NCBI GenBank assembly: GCA_034687125.1
Contig: JAQGBZ010000005.1
Coordinates: 1 to 64,000 of the forward strand
From: Neelides folsomi
Taxonomy: Eukaryota; Arthropoda; Collembola; Neelipleona; Neelidae
Length of the DNA: 64,000 nucleotides
Direction: 5' to 3'
Position numbers and translations under genes: made by a program. Below the pieces are notes generated by a model that was not told where the DNA came from, made no database searches, and saw only the letters and a program-made list of their open reading frames with translations. Positions 1 through 10,440 of this stretch are shown one piece after another. Positions within the stretch are counted from its first letter, which is position 1, and the number at the start of each line of letters is the position of its first letter.

Positions 1-65
1 GTTACAAAGGTTAATGGATATGAGAAGAAAGTAATATTATTTAGTGGGAATGGGCGTTGACTCAC

Positions 66-265
66 ATTCCGTTAATCTTCGCTGACACGGTCCTGTCGTT
101 AAACCCAAGGGACGTGAGGTTTGGAATGTCAGTTCGGGATATCGAAGAGCTTTGCCCGCGACACCCGCTTTGATCATAAAGAATCAACTTTTGAGTAAAT
201 TGACTTTCAGAGCTTTTAACAAAATATAAAAATATGGTTGTTGCAATAAATGAAAATAAATGCAT
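66..265 (-). CDS. Secreted beta/gamma-crystallin-like protein, first exon only (partial)
   Basis: The reading frame starts at 265 and opens with a hydrophobic signal peptide (MHLFSFIATTIFLYFV, residues 1-16), so the product is probably secreted. After it comes a Greek-key-like stretch: LILYDQSGCRG, then ISRTDIPNLTSLGFND, then RTVSAKI. The spacing of the aromatic/Gly strand and the 'ND-R-x-S' turn resembles a beta/gamma-crystallin motif, a fold that often binds calcium. The exon ends at 66 with a strong donor (gtgagt at 65-60) in phase 2, so the gene continues beyond the left edge. An in-frame stop lies just inside the intron. The start was chosen because it gives a complete signal peptide. 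The family call rests on motif resemblance alone; another small secreted Cys-containing protein is possible. Confidence 0.55.
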
Positions 266-361
266 GGTGTGTGTTTTATCAAAATAAAATTATGGGATGG
301 AACAGTCAAATGGCAAATTGTATGAGTTAGATGGAGATGGAATGAAATGACGAAGTCTTGG

Positions 362-372
362 TTATATATAAC
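362..372 (-). promoter_or_regulatory. Candidate TATA box of the crystallin-like gene
   Basis: On the minus strand this reads ttatatataa, about 95 bp upstream of the ATG at 265. That leaves room for a short 5' UTR. It stands out from the surrounding AT-rich sequence only by being a canonical TATATA run, so support is modest. Confidence 0.3.
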
Positions 373-964
373 TTTTTTGATAATTCATCGATGAGGATCA
401 TTGGGACCAAATTGGTTCACATAATCAAATTATTTTTTTCGTTAAAATTGGCAAAAATGAGCAATTCTCTATAATGAAATAGAAAGATTTTTTAACTATT
501 CGTACTAAAAGTAAGTATTCTCCTAGTGAAAATCGAAGATCGCAAATATTAAATGAGGGAGCACAACGTTATTGGAAAAGAGAAAACATGTGAATGATTT
601 GAATAATATAGATAAATGCCTAATTTAGTTAGTTTTACATTCCACTGATGCTTTAAATTGCTCAATCTACAGATATTTATTTAATCATCAATTACCATCA
701 TTGATTCTCTCTTTCTCATCTACCTGTATTACATACCGTAGCTCTCTCATTGAACGACGAGAAAGCGGCAGCTGTAGATTGTGGGTGTAGTGAGAAATAT
801 CAAACGCCATCAAACTAAATGAATAAACCATTTCCGTAAAAATATCTTGTCAAAAGATTGGAATTGGAAGTCGAAAGTAATTTCTTTATTATAACTCCCA
901 ATTTCAGTAATTATTCAGCAACTTTAAATCATTTTTTTAAAACTTGTAATCAAAGTAAAAGAAA
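373..964. other. Divergent intergenic region, crystallin-like gene / NOSIP
   Basis: This non-coding stretch lies between two genes transcribed away from each other and presumably holds the NOSIP promoter. A pocket of higher GC at about 735-790 (gctctctcattgaacgacg) is the only part that breaks the AT-rich background. No ORF, repeat or RNA gene was seen. Confidence 0.5.
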
Positions 965-2480
965 ATGACGCGACATGCGAGAAATTGTACGGCGGGGGCT
1001 GTTTACACCTACAACGAGAAAAAGAAAGACGCAGCGACATCCGGCTATGGAACAAATGCTCAAAGGTATTTCAATAGCCATATTTAATTTTTATTTGATG
1101 TGATGAGATTATAGAATTGTAATTATTTTAAGCATATATATTATCTATATTTAATTGAATTTCATTTAAATAGGCTCGGAAAAGATTCAGTTCGAAATTT
1201 CGATTGTTGTTGTCTCTCCCTTCAACCTTGTAAAATTCCAATGATCACGCAAGTTTTTTAATTTAAACACTCCTATATTATTTGTTATATTAATGAATTT
1301 CTAAACCCATTATTAAAAATATTTAGGCTTGATGGATATTTGTATGACAAAGAAGCTATCATTGAATACATCATCACCAAGAAAAACGAGTATAGTCGGA
1401 AAATGAAAGAATACGAAAAGCAGAATAAGAGAGAAGAAAATGAACTTGCATCACTTGCTGAAGCAGAAAAGCAAGACAAAGTTAACAAGTTCATTAGCCA
1501 AGAGACGAATTTAACAATTCAACCAGGAACATCTACAAAACGTAAAATTAAAATAGCACTATTAAAAGTATTTAATCAAATTTTTATTAATTATCAACTT
1601 TGTATTATATTAGCTGATGATCAATCAATCTCAAACATGGCTGTTGGAAAAGAAAAGAACGTTCCCAGTTTCTGGATTCCATCGAAAACGCCGCAAGCCC
1701 CCAAATCTCGTATTGTCAAACCAGTAAGTTTAATAAGATATTAGTATTCTGTTAAACAAGAATATTGTATTATGAAATTTTAATCTGTCTTAATTTAATG
1801 TTAAGTAAATTATCATTAAGCATTAAAGTTCATTTTACTTTTTATCATAAGGACAAAACAGTTTACTGTCCGATGAGCGGAAAACCAATTAAGCTGAAGG
1901 ATTTGATTGAAGTCAAGTTTACAGAAATCAAGGATCCGAAAGATTCAAGATCAATAATCATCAAGGATGCGAGATACATGTGTCCTGTTACAAGAGACAC
2001 TCTGAGTAATTCAATTCCAGTAGCTGTCATCAAAACAACGTCTGTCTTTTTTAAAATTTTTTAATTATATCTACCATATAGTTACTTCGTACAATCCTCA
2101 TAACGTCTTAAAATATTTACTACTTAATATACTTTGAATGGTTATAATGTTAATTAATTTTTATTTTATCAAATTATAGTGGAGATGTTGTCACAATGGA
2201 TTGTGTTGAAAAGATAATTAAGAAGGATTGGATACATCCACTTACAGATGCAAAGTTAACGGAGAAAGACATAATTCCACTCCAACGGGTAACTTTTTAA
2301 ACATACATTTTATCGTTATTAAAACATAGATCATTGAAGAGCTAAATAACAAAAATTAAATAATTTACTTTATATTAATTTTAACTTTTTACATTTATTA
2401 TTTTTAAGGGCGCAACTGGCTTCTCAAGCACAAACGATAATTTAGAAGCAAAGCAAGCCCGACCTGTTATTCAAGTTTAA
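965..2480 (+). CDS. NOSIP: Nitric oxide synthase-interacting protein homologue (U-box E3 ligase)
   Basis: Seven exons: 965-1065, 1174-1248, 1327-1541, 1614-1723, 1852-2039, 2180-2288, 2409-2480 (289 aa; human NOSIP is about 301). The N-terminus MTRHARNCTAGAVYTYNEKK is almost the family signature. The divided U-box follows: FDCCCLSLQPCKIPMIT, then LDGYLYDKEAIIEYI. Later come VPSFWIPS, CPMSGKPIKLKDL, MCPVTRDTLSNS and DWIHPLTDAKL, all conserved in order. NOSIP is a nuclear/cytoplasmic ubiquitin ligase first found as a partner of endothelial NOS and also found in spliceosomal complexes. The ligase role is likely the ancestral one in invertebrates. Oddities: intron 2 has a GC donor (1249-1250), and intron 3 (1542-1613) is 72 nt with no in-frame stop. 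Family identity is secure. Confidence 0.95.
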
Positions 2481-3392
2481 TGTTATTACCTTCTATATGG
2501 TATTGTAATAATGTTAGCTGGTAGTTATTCAGCTTGTCGATTCTAATACTTGAAGGTAAATTCAATGGTGTTATAAATAACATTTTAAATTGTATTTACA
2601 TGAAATAATTTTATATTTTTAACGTTTTATAATTTACGATTTTGTCAATATTTTCATGTGTAATTTATCGCCTATAATATAATGTATCTAATAACAAATG
2701 TTAGTTTAATAAGTAATTTACTTTTTTTGTATAAAAGTTTAAAGCACAACGAGCGATTGTTATTAAATCATGAATTTTCTATTATACCTATATTATGTGT
2801 CATGTATAAAAGTTGATTTACTAAAATATAATATTCAATAATATTTAGGGGTAGTTAAATAAGTTTAGTTAGCGAGTTAAATTACAATATTTCCATATTT
2901 ATAATAATGCATTTATTTGAGACCTTATATGCTGAACAGACCAACACTAACCGTATCAACATTAAGCCTTGGTTCATAGACAATTTCGTTCAGTCGTCTG
3001 CTGTAACTCGACACCGACATTCGAAACTTTTTTCTTAGAAGTTAATAATCCTAGAAATTAAACACAAGCTGAAGTTAATATTTAAATTAAAATTGATATA
3101 TGACACAGAAAGACTGTAAATATGAACCTAGCTTACGAGTGAAGTAGTGTAAGTCAAGGTCAGAGCCACAGACTCAATCTTAGCACTCATTGTCCACCGA
3201 GTAAGAAAAGAACACCGAAGTCGACGTAGCATAATTTGAAGTTGACTCAATCTGATTTTGCTTCGCTCAGCAGCGTCGTCGGTTATCGGTTACTTGACTT
3301 CATAATTAGTCTTTGGAGTTTCATTATAAAATTTTTAACTTCCTTGTGGGAAAGAAAAATATTACAACTTTGCTGCTCAATTTTCTGACATC
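2481..3392. other. NOSIP 3' region and intergenic DNA before SRRT
   Basis: AT-rich DNA with no credible ORF. It holds the NOSIP 3' UTR and, towards 3150-3390, somewhat more GC-rich sequence (gcttcgctcagcagcgtcgt) that is probably the SRRT promoter. No clear AATAAA was found close to the NOSIP stop. Confidence 0.4.
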
Positions 3393-3423
3393 ATGGCTCA
3401 TCATAAACATAAACGCAGGAAAG
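3393..3423 (+). CDS. Possible alternative first coding exon of SRRT
   Basis: An ATG at 3393 opens ten codons rich in Lys/Arg/His (MAHHKHKRRK) and runs straight into a donor (gtaaag at 3424) in phase 1. An acceptor (ttaaag) ends at 3909, just before the standard SRRT start. Joining the two keeps frame, adding K-V-D-K before MGDSDDDY. The result would be a basic, NLS-like extension of 13 residues. The frame match has a one-in-three chance of being accidental, so this may simply be a 5'-UTR intron. Confidence 0.35.
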
Positions 3424-3917
3424 GTAAAGAAATACTGATATTATATATTACAGTCAATATGTTCAATCAGCATGCATTTTCTTATTAGCCCAATTTACTC
3501 AGGCATATTTTGGCATATTTTGAGTTTTGAGACAAAGTTCCAAAATCCAAATTTTAATGGATTGAAATAGCTTCTCTGATATTAAATAGGATAAACCCCA
3601 CTCGCAAAGAAATCATATCATATGCTAATTATTTATTAAAGCCATTCCTTTATTCCATTTTAATGAGCTCTAACTTTAAGTTAGATGAACAGAAAAGGAT
3701 AAATTATTTATGGGGTGAATGAGAATGAGTAAGAAATTGAAGGATAAATCTTGCGGTGTTGATCATTTGAATTGCGAGGGGAAGCTGTGTGAAGCGGAGG
3801 CAGAGCCGCTCTCAATTTCGTGGTTCATTTTCTCACCAACATCAACACCGCTAAGGATTCGATCAATTTCCTTTTGCTCTCCTTTTGACGATCATTTGAC
3901 CTCTTAAAGTGGATAAA

Positions 3918-6900
3918 ATGGGAGATTCCGACGACGACTATACTGACAGGAAGAGGAGGGACAAATTTAGAGGTGAGCGGAGTGAATACCGGAGCACTTC
4001 GGGTGGATCCCGGAATGAAGATAGCGGCTCTCGGCGTTCCGGAAATTCTGGACAAAGTCAAAGCGAGTCTCGAGATTGGGATAGGTGATATTCTTTTTAT
4101 TTTCTAATTTCAATTCATTTACTACTTTCATGATCATTTGATTTAATATTTCATAAATTCAATAATCATAAACTGACACTCATTGTGTCAATAAAATTTC
4201 ACTTAATTTTTGGTCACGCGGTACATGACTTACATGAGAGATCAAAGGCTTGGGCTTGAGCCTTTAATTGTTATGAATGAGCCATAGTTGTCAATTCATG
4301 TCAATCTCTTTTACAGAGAATACAGCTCGAATCGAGGAGGTGGTGGGAACCGACGACCCATCGACTATCGGCTTGGGAATCGGATGCACGAGTTCAGCCC
4401 GCCAGGGAAAAGACAACGAATGGACAATTGGGGTGGGCCGCCGCCACATCATGACCGATATGATTATCCATTTTATGATGGTCCTCCGATGCATCCGATG
4501 CATCCACCACCAATGCCTATGCAAAGCTATCACCCTTCGGAAAGAAGAATTGACAGGTAATTGATAAATACAGAATTCTTATTGAAAATAATCTTTAAGG
4601 CGAAATTTATTATTTTTAACTTTACATTCAATGATAAAATCTGATTTACTTGATTTTATAGGGACTCTACTTCACAATTGCTTTCTTTCAAATCTTGGCT
4701 TTCGACTCAAGATGATACGATTTCTGATCAAGAAGCACTTTCAAAGTATGCGGAATACAAACAGGAGTATCGGCGACAAGAACTCAACGAATTTTTCGTT
4801 GCTCACAAAGAAGAAGAATGGTAAATTGATTTAAATGAATTTTTTTCTAAACTTTCATGATAACTTTTTTAATCATATTATTGTATTTATTTATGATATG
4901 ATAAAATCAAGTCATCACGAACCATTGTTAACGTTTTCAGCAATGATGCTCGTAATCTCATTACGCTAGTTTCTAAAACTGAATTGGGGTTTTGGGTCCA
5001 ATTATACCAAACCTTTTTTAAATTAAGGGATTTAATTATATAACGTTAGCGTTTAAAATTGCGTTTAAACTTACTCCTCGCACAAATGGAAGACATTCAT
5101 AAAAGTGCAACGAATTTCGAATTTGTGTAACTGAGAAATAATCAGTTTAAATGGTGCAATTAGAATATTGTGCTTAGGTTAATCGGTTGTTAAATTGGGA
5201 AAGGTAAGCCTTTGGAATATTTTTATAAGTAAATTAATTAAATAGTTTACTAAAAATATTTAATTAAGGAATATTTATTGAGTTTTGTCCTGAATAAGTC
5301 TCTAGATATTTGTATAAAATATCAAATCACTTTCCACTGGAATTAGTGGAATTCCAATAAAGGAGTTTTCGTAATTAATATGTGCATAATAGACATTATT
5401 CAATGAAGCTTGTCTGCTATTTGTTTTTACCTCGTTAATAATGTTCAAATTTTTCACTTTCACAGGTTCAAGAACAAATATCATCCCGATGACTTAACTC
5501 TTAGAAAGGAGGAAAACTTTCAGAATTTGAAAGTGAGATATTAATATTTGATATTTTTAATTTTTCAATAAGGATTGCATTTATTGCAAAGTTTTTATCT
5601 TTGAATTTAATTGCAACTCAATAATTATTGTTTTTTGAATAGAAACGAGTCGCGTGCTTCAACGAATTTCTTGAAAAGAGTCGGTTTGTCAATGTCACAT
5701 TGGACTCGGCCATGTCTGACAAAATCGTGAAGATCATGGATTGGTTTGTCATTCGTTTGGAAGGAGGAACTGATGAAAATGCTGTTGAGCTCCTTGAGCA
5801 AGCTCCAAAAGTGGAAGAAAAGAAAAAAGAAGAAGTCAAAGTTGAAAAATCTCCACGAGTGTAAGATTTTAACATTTAAATGTTAAAATTATTAGTTTTA
5901 TTTACCTCCTGCTTCAATGCTCTAAAACTGACATAAGATTTAATAATAATGTTTTTCTAAATAGTAAAAAAGAAAGCGAGAAGAGCGAGAAAGAAGGAAA
6001 CGGGGAGGAAGAAAATGGCCCAGAAAAGGCTGAAGTGAAAAAGGATGATGAGAGTGATGGTCAGGAATCTGACTCCGGTGTTGAGGACAATAAGGAGAAA
6101 GAAGAAGTTGGAAATAAGAGAAAAAGATCCGTCTCAAGCTCCAATGATAAAATCAAAGCAGAAAATGGTGAGGAAGAGGATGAAGAAATGGGAAGTCCTA
6201 AAGATCCCAAAAGCCCAGAAAAAAAGGAAGAAGATGAGAAGCCTAAAAAGCCAGAATTGCCATTGCTCCATCGAACTTCTTCCATCTTTTTGCGTAACTT
6301 GGCACCATCGATCACAAAGGCCGAGATTGATGCAATGTGCATGAAACATGAAGGATTTATGAGAGTGGCACTTGCGGATCCTCAGCCTGAAAGACGTTGG
6401 TTTCGTCGTGGTTGGGTCACTTTTCAAAGAAGTGTCAATATTAAAGGTAACGTTACTTTTTTGACAATTTGATAAGACTTATCTTTTTTAAAATTAATTT
6501 ATTAGTTAATCAATAATTTTTGTTATAATGTAGAAATTTGTTGGACCTTGAACAATGCTCGTTTAAGGGACACAGAACTTGGTCCCATTGTGAACAAAGA
6601 CTTGTCTCGTCGAGTGAGGACTCAAAATGGAATCACGTCGCACAAGTCAATTGTTCGAAATGATCTCCGTTTGGCGTCAAAGGTCATTCAGCATTTGGAT
6701 GAGAAGTTCAATCTTTGGGAAGAGGAGAAGGATGTTCAAAAGGAATCTTATGGAGTTTATTCCACTAATCCTGTGCTCAAGAACATCACTGATTTCTTAA
6801 TTGAAGAGGCGAGCGCTGAGGAAGAAGAACTTTTAGGACAATTGGATGCTGATCCAAATCCAAATCAAAACTTTGTTGAAAGGTTTTTTTAAAAAAAAAT

Positions 6901-8124
6901 TAAACTCAAATCATATGATATTTGTTTTTTAATTTTGTTAATCATCCTGATTGTTTTTTTGTCATTAGGGACGAGGAATTGATTGCTGTGCTCGATAGAT
7001 TGCTGTTATATCTTCGATTTGTCCACAGTGTTGATTTCTACAATCATGCTGAATATCCTTATGAGGATGATATGCCGAACAGGCTTGGAATTATCCATGC
7101 AAGAGGACTTCCGCCAGCTACAAAAGTAATTTGGATCTAAATTTTAAGCTATTAACCAAACGATATTGATTTAAGTCAATGTTTGGCAATTTGACATTTT
7201 TAATAATTAACAATGTTTATTTGTTAAGGTGAATATGACGGAAATTCAAGCATATAATCGTCAATTTGAAGCCAAGATTTCTACATTCATGCAACCAAAC
7301 ATTGAATTGACACCAGAGGATACGAAGGCTCTTGGATGCAAAGACCCGGACAAGGAACTTGAAAAGTTCATCAGTTCAAATACTCAAGAGCTTGGAAAAG
7401 ACAAATGGCTCTGTCCGCTTTCAGGAAAGAAATTCAAAGGTCCCGAATTTGTTCGAAAACACATTTTGAACAAACATGCTGAGAAACTTGATGAAGTGAA
7501 GAAAGAGGTTTGAATAAATTAAAATTTTTGTTCACGATTAACTAATTAATTAACTTCATATTTTTATTAACGATAACATTCCATAACTAATTGATTATTT
7601 TTATGTAATTTTAGGTTATCTTTTTCAATAACTATTTGAAAGATCCACGACGCCCATCAAACCCAGATCGTAACGCTAAACCTGATGGCTCAGGTGGAAT
7701 GGGAGGAAGCGGCGGGCCGCCAGCACCTCAACCACAAAGCTTCCCCCCTGGGGGAATGCACGGACCACCACCCCACCCACCGTAAGAAATTCTTCTTAGA
7801 TCATCGTGGAGATCAAATGTTTGTTATTATAGGTTTTACGGAGGTTACGGTGGTGGGCCAATGGGACCGATGGGGCCTGGACGTTATGGCGGCTATGGCG
7901 GAGGCTACGGCGGTGGAGGCGGATACAACAGGAACATGGGTAGACCGCCGTATCGGTAATCGGAAGAAATATATGCGAAGATAATTTGTATTAGTTTTAT
8001 AAAATATATTTATATTTACACCCCTTTCTCTGTACCCTGTAGAGGGAGAGACTACGGAGGATCAAATAGATCAATGATTAGCTATCGTGACTTGGATGCT
8101 CCTGCAGAACCAGATGACTTTTAA
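3918..8124 (+). CDS. SRRT: Serrate/ARS2 RNA effector protein
   Basis: Twelve exons: 3918-4084, 4317-4556, 4662-4820, 5466-5532, 5643-5860, 5965-6446, 6534-6882, 6969-7125, 7229-7507, 7615-7781, 7833-7955, 8043-8124 (829 aa; human SRRT about 876). Order of parts: charged N-terminus [17 protein letters not shown]; an SxDSERR-like Arg-rich region and Pro/Met patch; the helical SERRATE core ([28 protein letters not shown]); an acidic Lys/Glu linker; the RRM-like part ([36 protein letters not shown]); the C2H2 finger [19 protein letters not shown]; a Gly/Tyr-rich tail; and the terminal [10 protein letters not shown]2 binds the nuclear cap-binding complex and steers capped transcripts to microRNA processing, export or decay. 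The only tiny intron is 51 nt (7782-7832). The Gly-rich tail is encoded by GC-rich DNA unlike its surroundings. Identity is secure. Confidence 0.96.
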
Positions 8125-9096
8125 TTAAAAGTGTAGTGAATTAAATGAATGAGACTTTGGGCTCTGAATTCTCTTTAATGTCACTGTTAATAATTCCCCT
8201 TTATTTTCCCCCTTTTTTCACTTTCTCATTCTTTTTTCGTATAAAATGATTTTTTCTTTCTTTAAAAGTAAGATGACTTTATTCAGATTACAGTTATTGT
8301 AATGTTAAACTAATTAAATGAATCCAATGTCAGTTATTCTTCAAGTTGAATTTACTTTATTTGGAAATATTTATATAAATTTAAGAGTGGTTTAAACTAT
8401 GTATTGAAGAATAGTTGCAAAATGTATAACAGTGTAATTTGAATTTTTATTTATTCCAATTCATCTTACAGGTGGTACTATCCATTTTGAGGACGTGTTT
8501 AAGGAATTTTTTTTAACATCCTGATTTATTTGTAATGTAATTTCAAAATCTTTGTTTTCGCTTATTAAGCTCAAAATTGAATTGTTTATATACCTAATTT
8601 TATTTTGAATTAAGTATATTACCTATTTGGATTCATTAATTGTAATAAAATTGATAAAATAATGACTATCTGATTAATTTATTAAATACTTTCTTAAGTT
8701 CAGTTTATTTAGTAAACTCTTACTTATAATTAATTCTACCTTAATCATATTCTGGATGACTAATCCCGACTAATTCACATATACTATTTCCTGTTCTACT
8801 AATATCAAAATTAGATTATGAGTTGCATGAAACATTTAAATAAGTATAATAGTAGATGAATAATTTATATAAAAAATAAATTCATTCCTTTATTCCACAC
8901 AGTTTCACACATTCAAGTATAATCAATGTATTTAATTTTCTAAAATTATTTGAGTGATTTCATTACCATTATAATATAATTACAGTTAGGAATGAACATA
9001 TAAAAAATAAATAAATACTTGGCCCTTTTTGTAAAAAAAAACATTAAAAAACAGTTAAATAATATAACATGTGGTTAAATAATTAAATATTTAATT
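8125..9096. other. Convergent 3' regions of SRRT and the four-pass membrane gene
   Basis: Very AT-rich DNA without a convincing ORF. It must contain both 3' UTRs, since the flanking genes end towards each other. A TTTATT at about 8888 could be the minus-strand gene's poly(A) signal. Nothing else was recognised. Confidence 0.4.
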
Positions 9097-10440
9097 TCAG
9101 TTGTGTCTTGAAATGCAACCCTGAAGGGTTGGTTGGAATTCTATTTCATTTCTTAAACTTACTCTTGGCTGTGTTACGGCCAATAATTGTAAATATTTAT
9201 AAACTAGGAAGAGACTAACGGCATTAAATAAGAAATTGGAAATGGAGCAAATTAAACCTAATGGTAAAGAAGTTTTATACATGATAGAAAAGTAGGCGAT
9301 CTCAATTCCGCAAATTATTGTTAAAACCAATGTAGACAAAATCCACCGTTTTGTCTTCTTGTAATTTTTCTAAAAAATGTAAAAAATGTCTATCAATGAT
9401 GCTTGAATTCATTAAAGTGTATATAATTAAAATATATAATAAAAATTAATTAAAATATTTAATTTAATTAAAATTGTTAAAATTTTACCTTATCAGCCGC
9501 CATGAACAATGTTCTTGAGAGCAATAATGAAATAACTCCACTTATAAGGGCCACACTATACGCAATAACTTTCTTAATATCTGGAATAAATCTAATAGCT
9601 TCTGGAATTGCATATCTTTTCCTGCGACTTAAAACACCAGGTGCATTAAAGGTCAATTCATCTGATTCTGAACCCATGAAACTTTGTTCGTCCAACATTC
9701 CTTCAATTGGTCCCAATGTTGTTTTCTTCTTTTTTGGTTTTTTCCTCTTTTTCGTGCTTGGTGATGGTGGAAGTGTTTGGAGTGTTGAAGATGGACGACG
9801 TTCATTGAGTTTATTTTCTGGACCGTTTGGTTCATCGACACTTTCTACACTGTCAATTGCATCCCTAAATATAAGAATTCCCTTTTCAGTTCTAACAGAT
9901 GAACTTTCAGCTCTTTTTGCAAGTGTTGATTCTTCTGGAATTGTTGAAGGGAGTGTGGGCTTGATTGTTGTTGAAGGAGTTGTTGTTTGTGTTGTTGTCG
10001 TTGTGGATTTCGTTGTGGACTTTGTTGTGGACTTTGTCGTGGACTTTGATGTTGAAGGAGGAATAGAAGTTGTTTTAATAGTAATTGGTGTTGTGCTACT
10101 TAAAGTTGTTATTAGCCTTGTTGTTGAGTCTGTGGGGAAGTCTGTGGCGGTGATTTCTTTGATTGTCCATTTTAAAACATCTTGACTCGTTGAGTTTTTT
10201 CCTTCTCTGATATAATTGGCCAAAATGAATGACCAAATTGAGATCCTTAATAAGCTCACAATCTAATGAGAATTTAAAATTAACCAGGAATTAATTGACC
10301 TTATGTTTGCGAATAGCATTCCTTATAAACTGTTGGTTAATTTAATAGTAATTTAAGGAGAGAAATGAAAAAAGGGATTTGATTACCGTTGAGACGATGG
10401 CAAGAACTTTCATTGATCTCTGTAGGGAAGAAACTCCCAT
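9097..10440 (-). CDS. Four-pass membrane protein with mucin-like first loop (unrecognised)
   Basis: Three exons in transcript order: 10440-10387, 10262-9489, 9369-9097, all phase 0 (366 aa). Segment 1 is about residues 11-36 (VLAIVSTIVSLLRISIWSF), preceded by Arg/Lys. A loop of about 210 residues follows. Its first half is Thr/Ser-rich with KSTT repeats (about 64-125). It then has a Lys/Arg run (KKRKKPKKKK) and a furin-type RRKR site at 231-234. Three more segments follow at about 250-272, 285-307 and 312-340. The Lys-rich turn KKNYKKTKR between segments 2 and 3 obeys the positive-inside rule, so both ends are predicted cytosolic and the Thr-rich loop extracellular and probably O-glycosylated. 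I do not recognise the family. The four-pass layout is shared by several small arthropod proteins of unknown function. Confidence 0.7.

Noticed and set aside
9502-10185. 227-codon plus-strand frame rich in Val/Ser
   Set aside because: It is the antisense shadow of the Thr/Ser-rich exon of the four-pass membrane gene; KSTT codons read backwards give Val/Asp runs.
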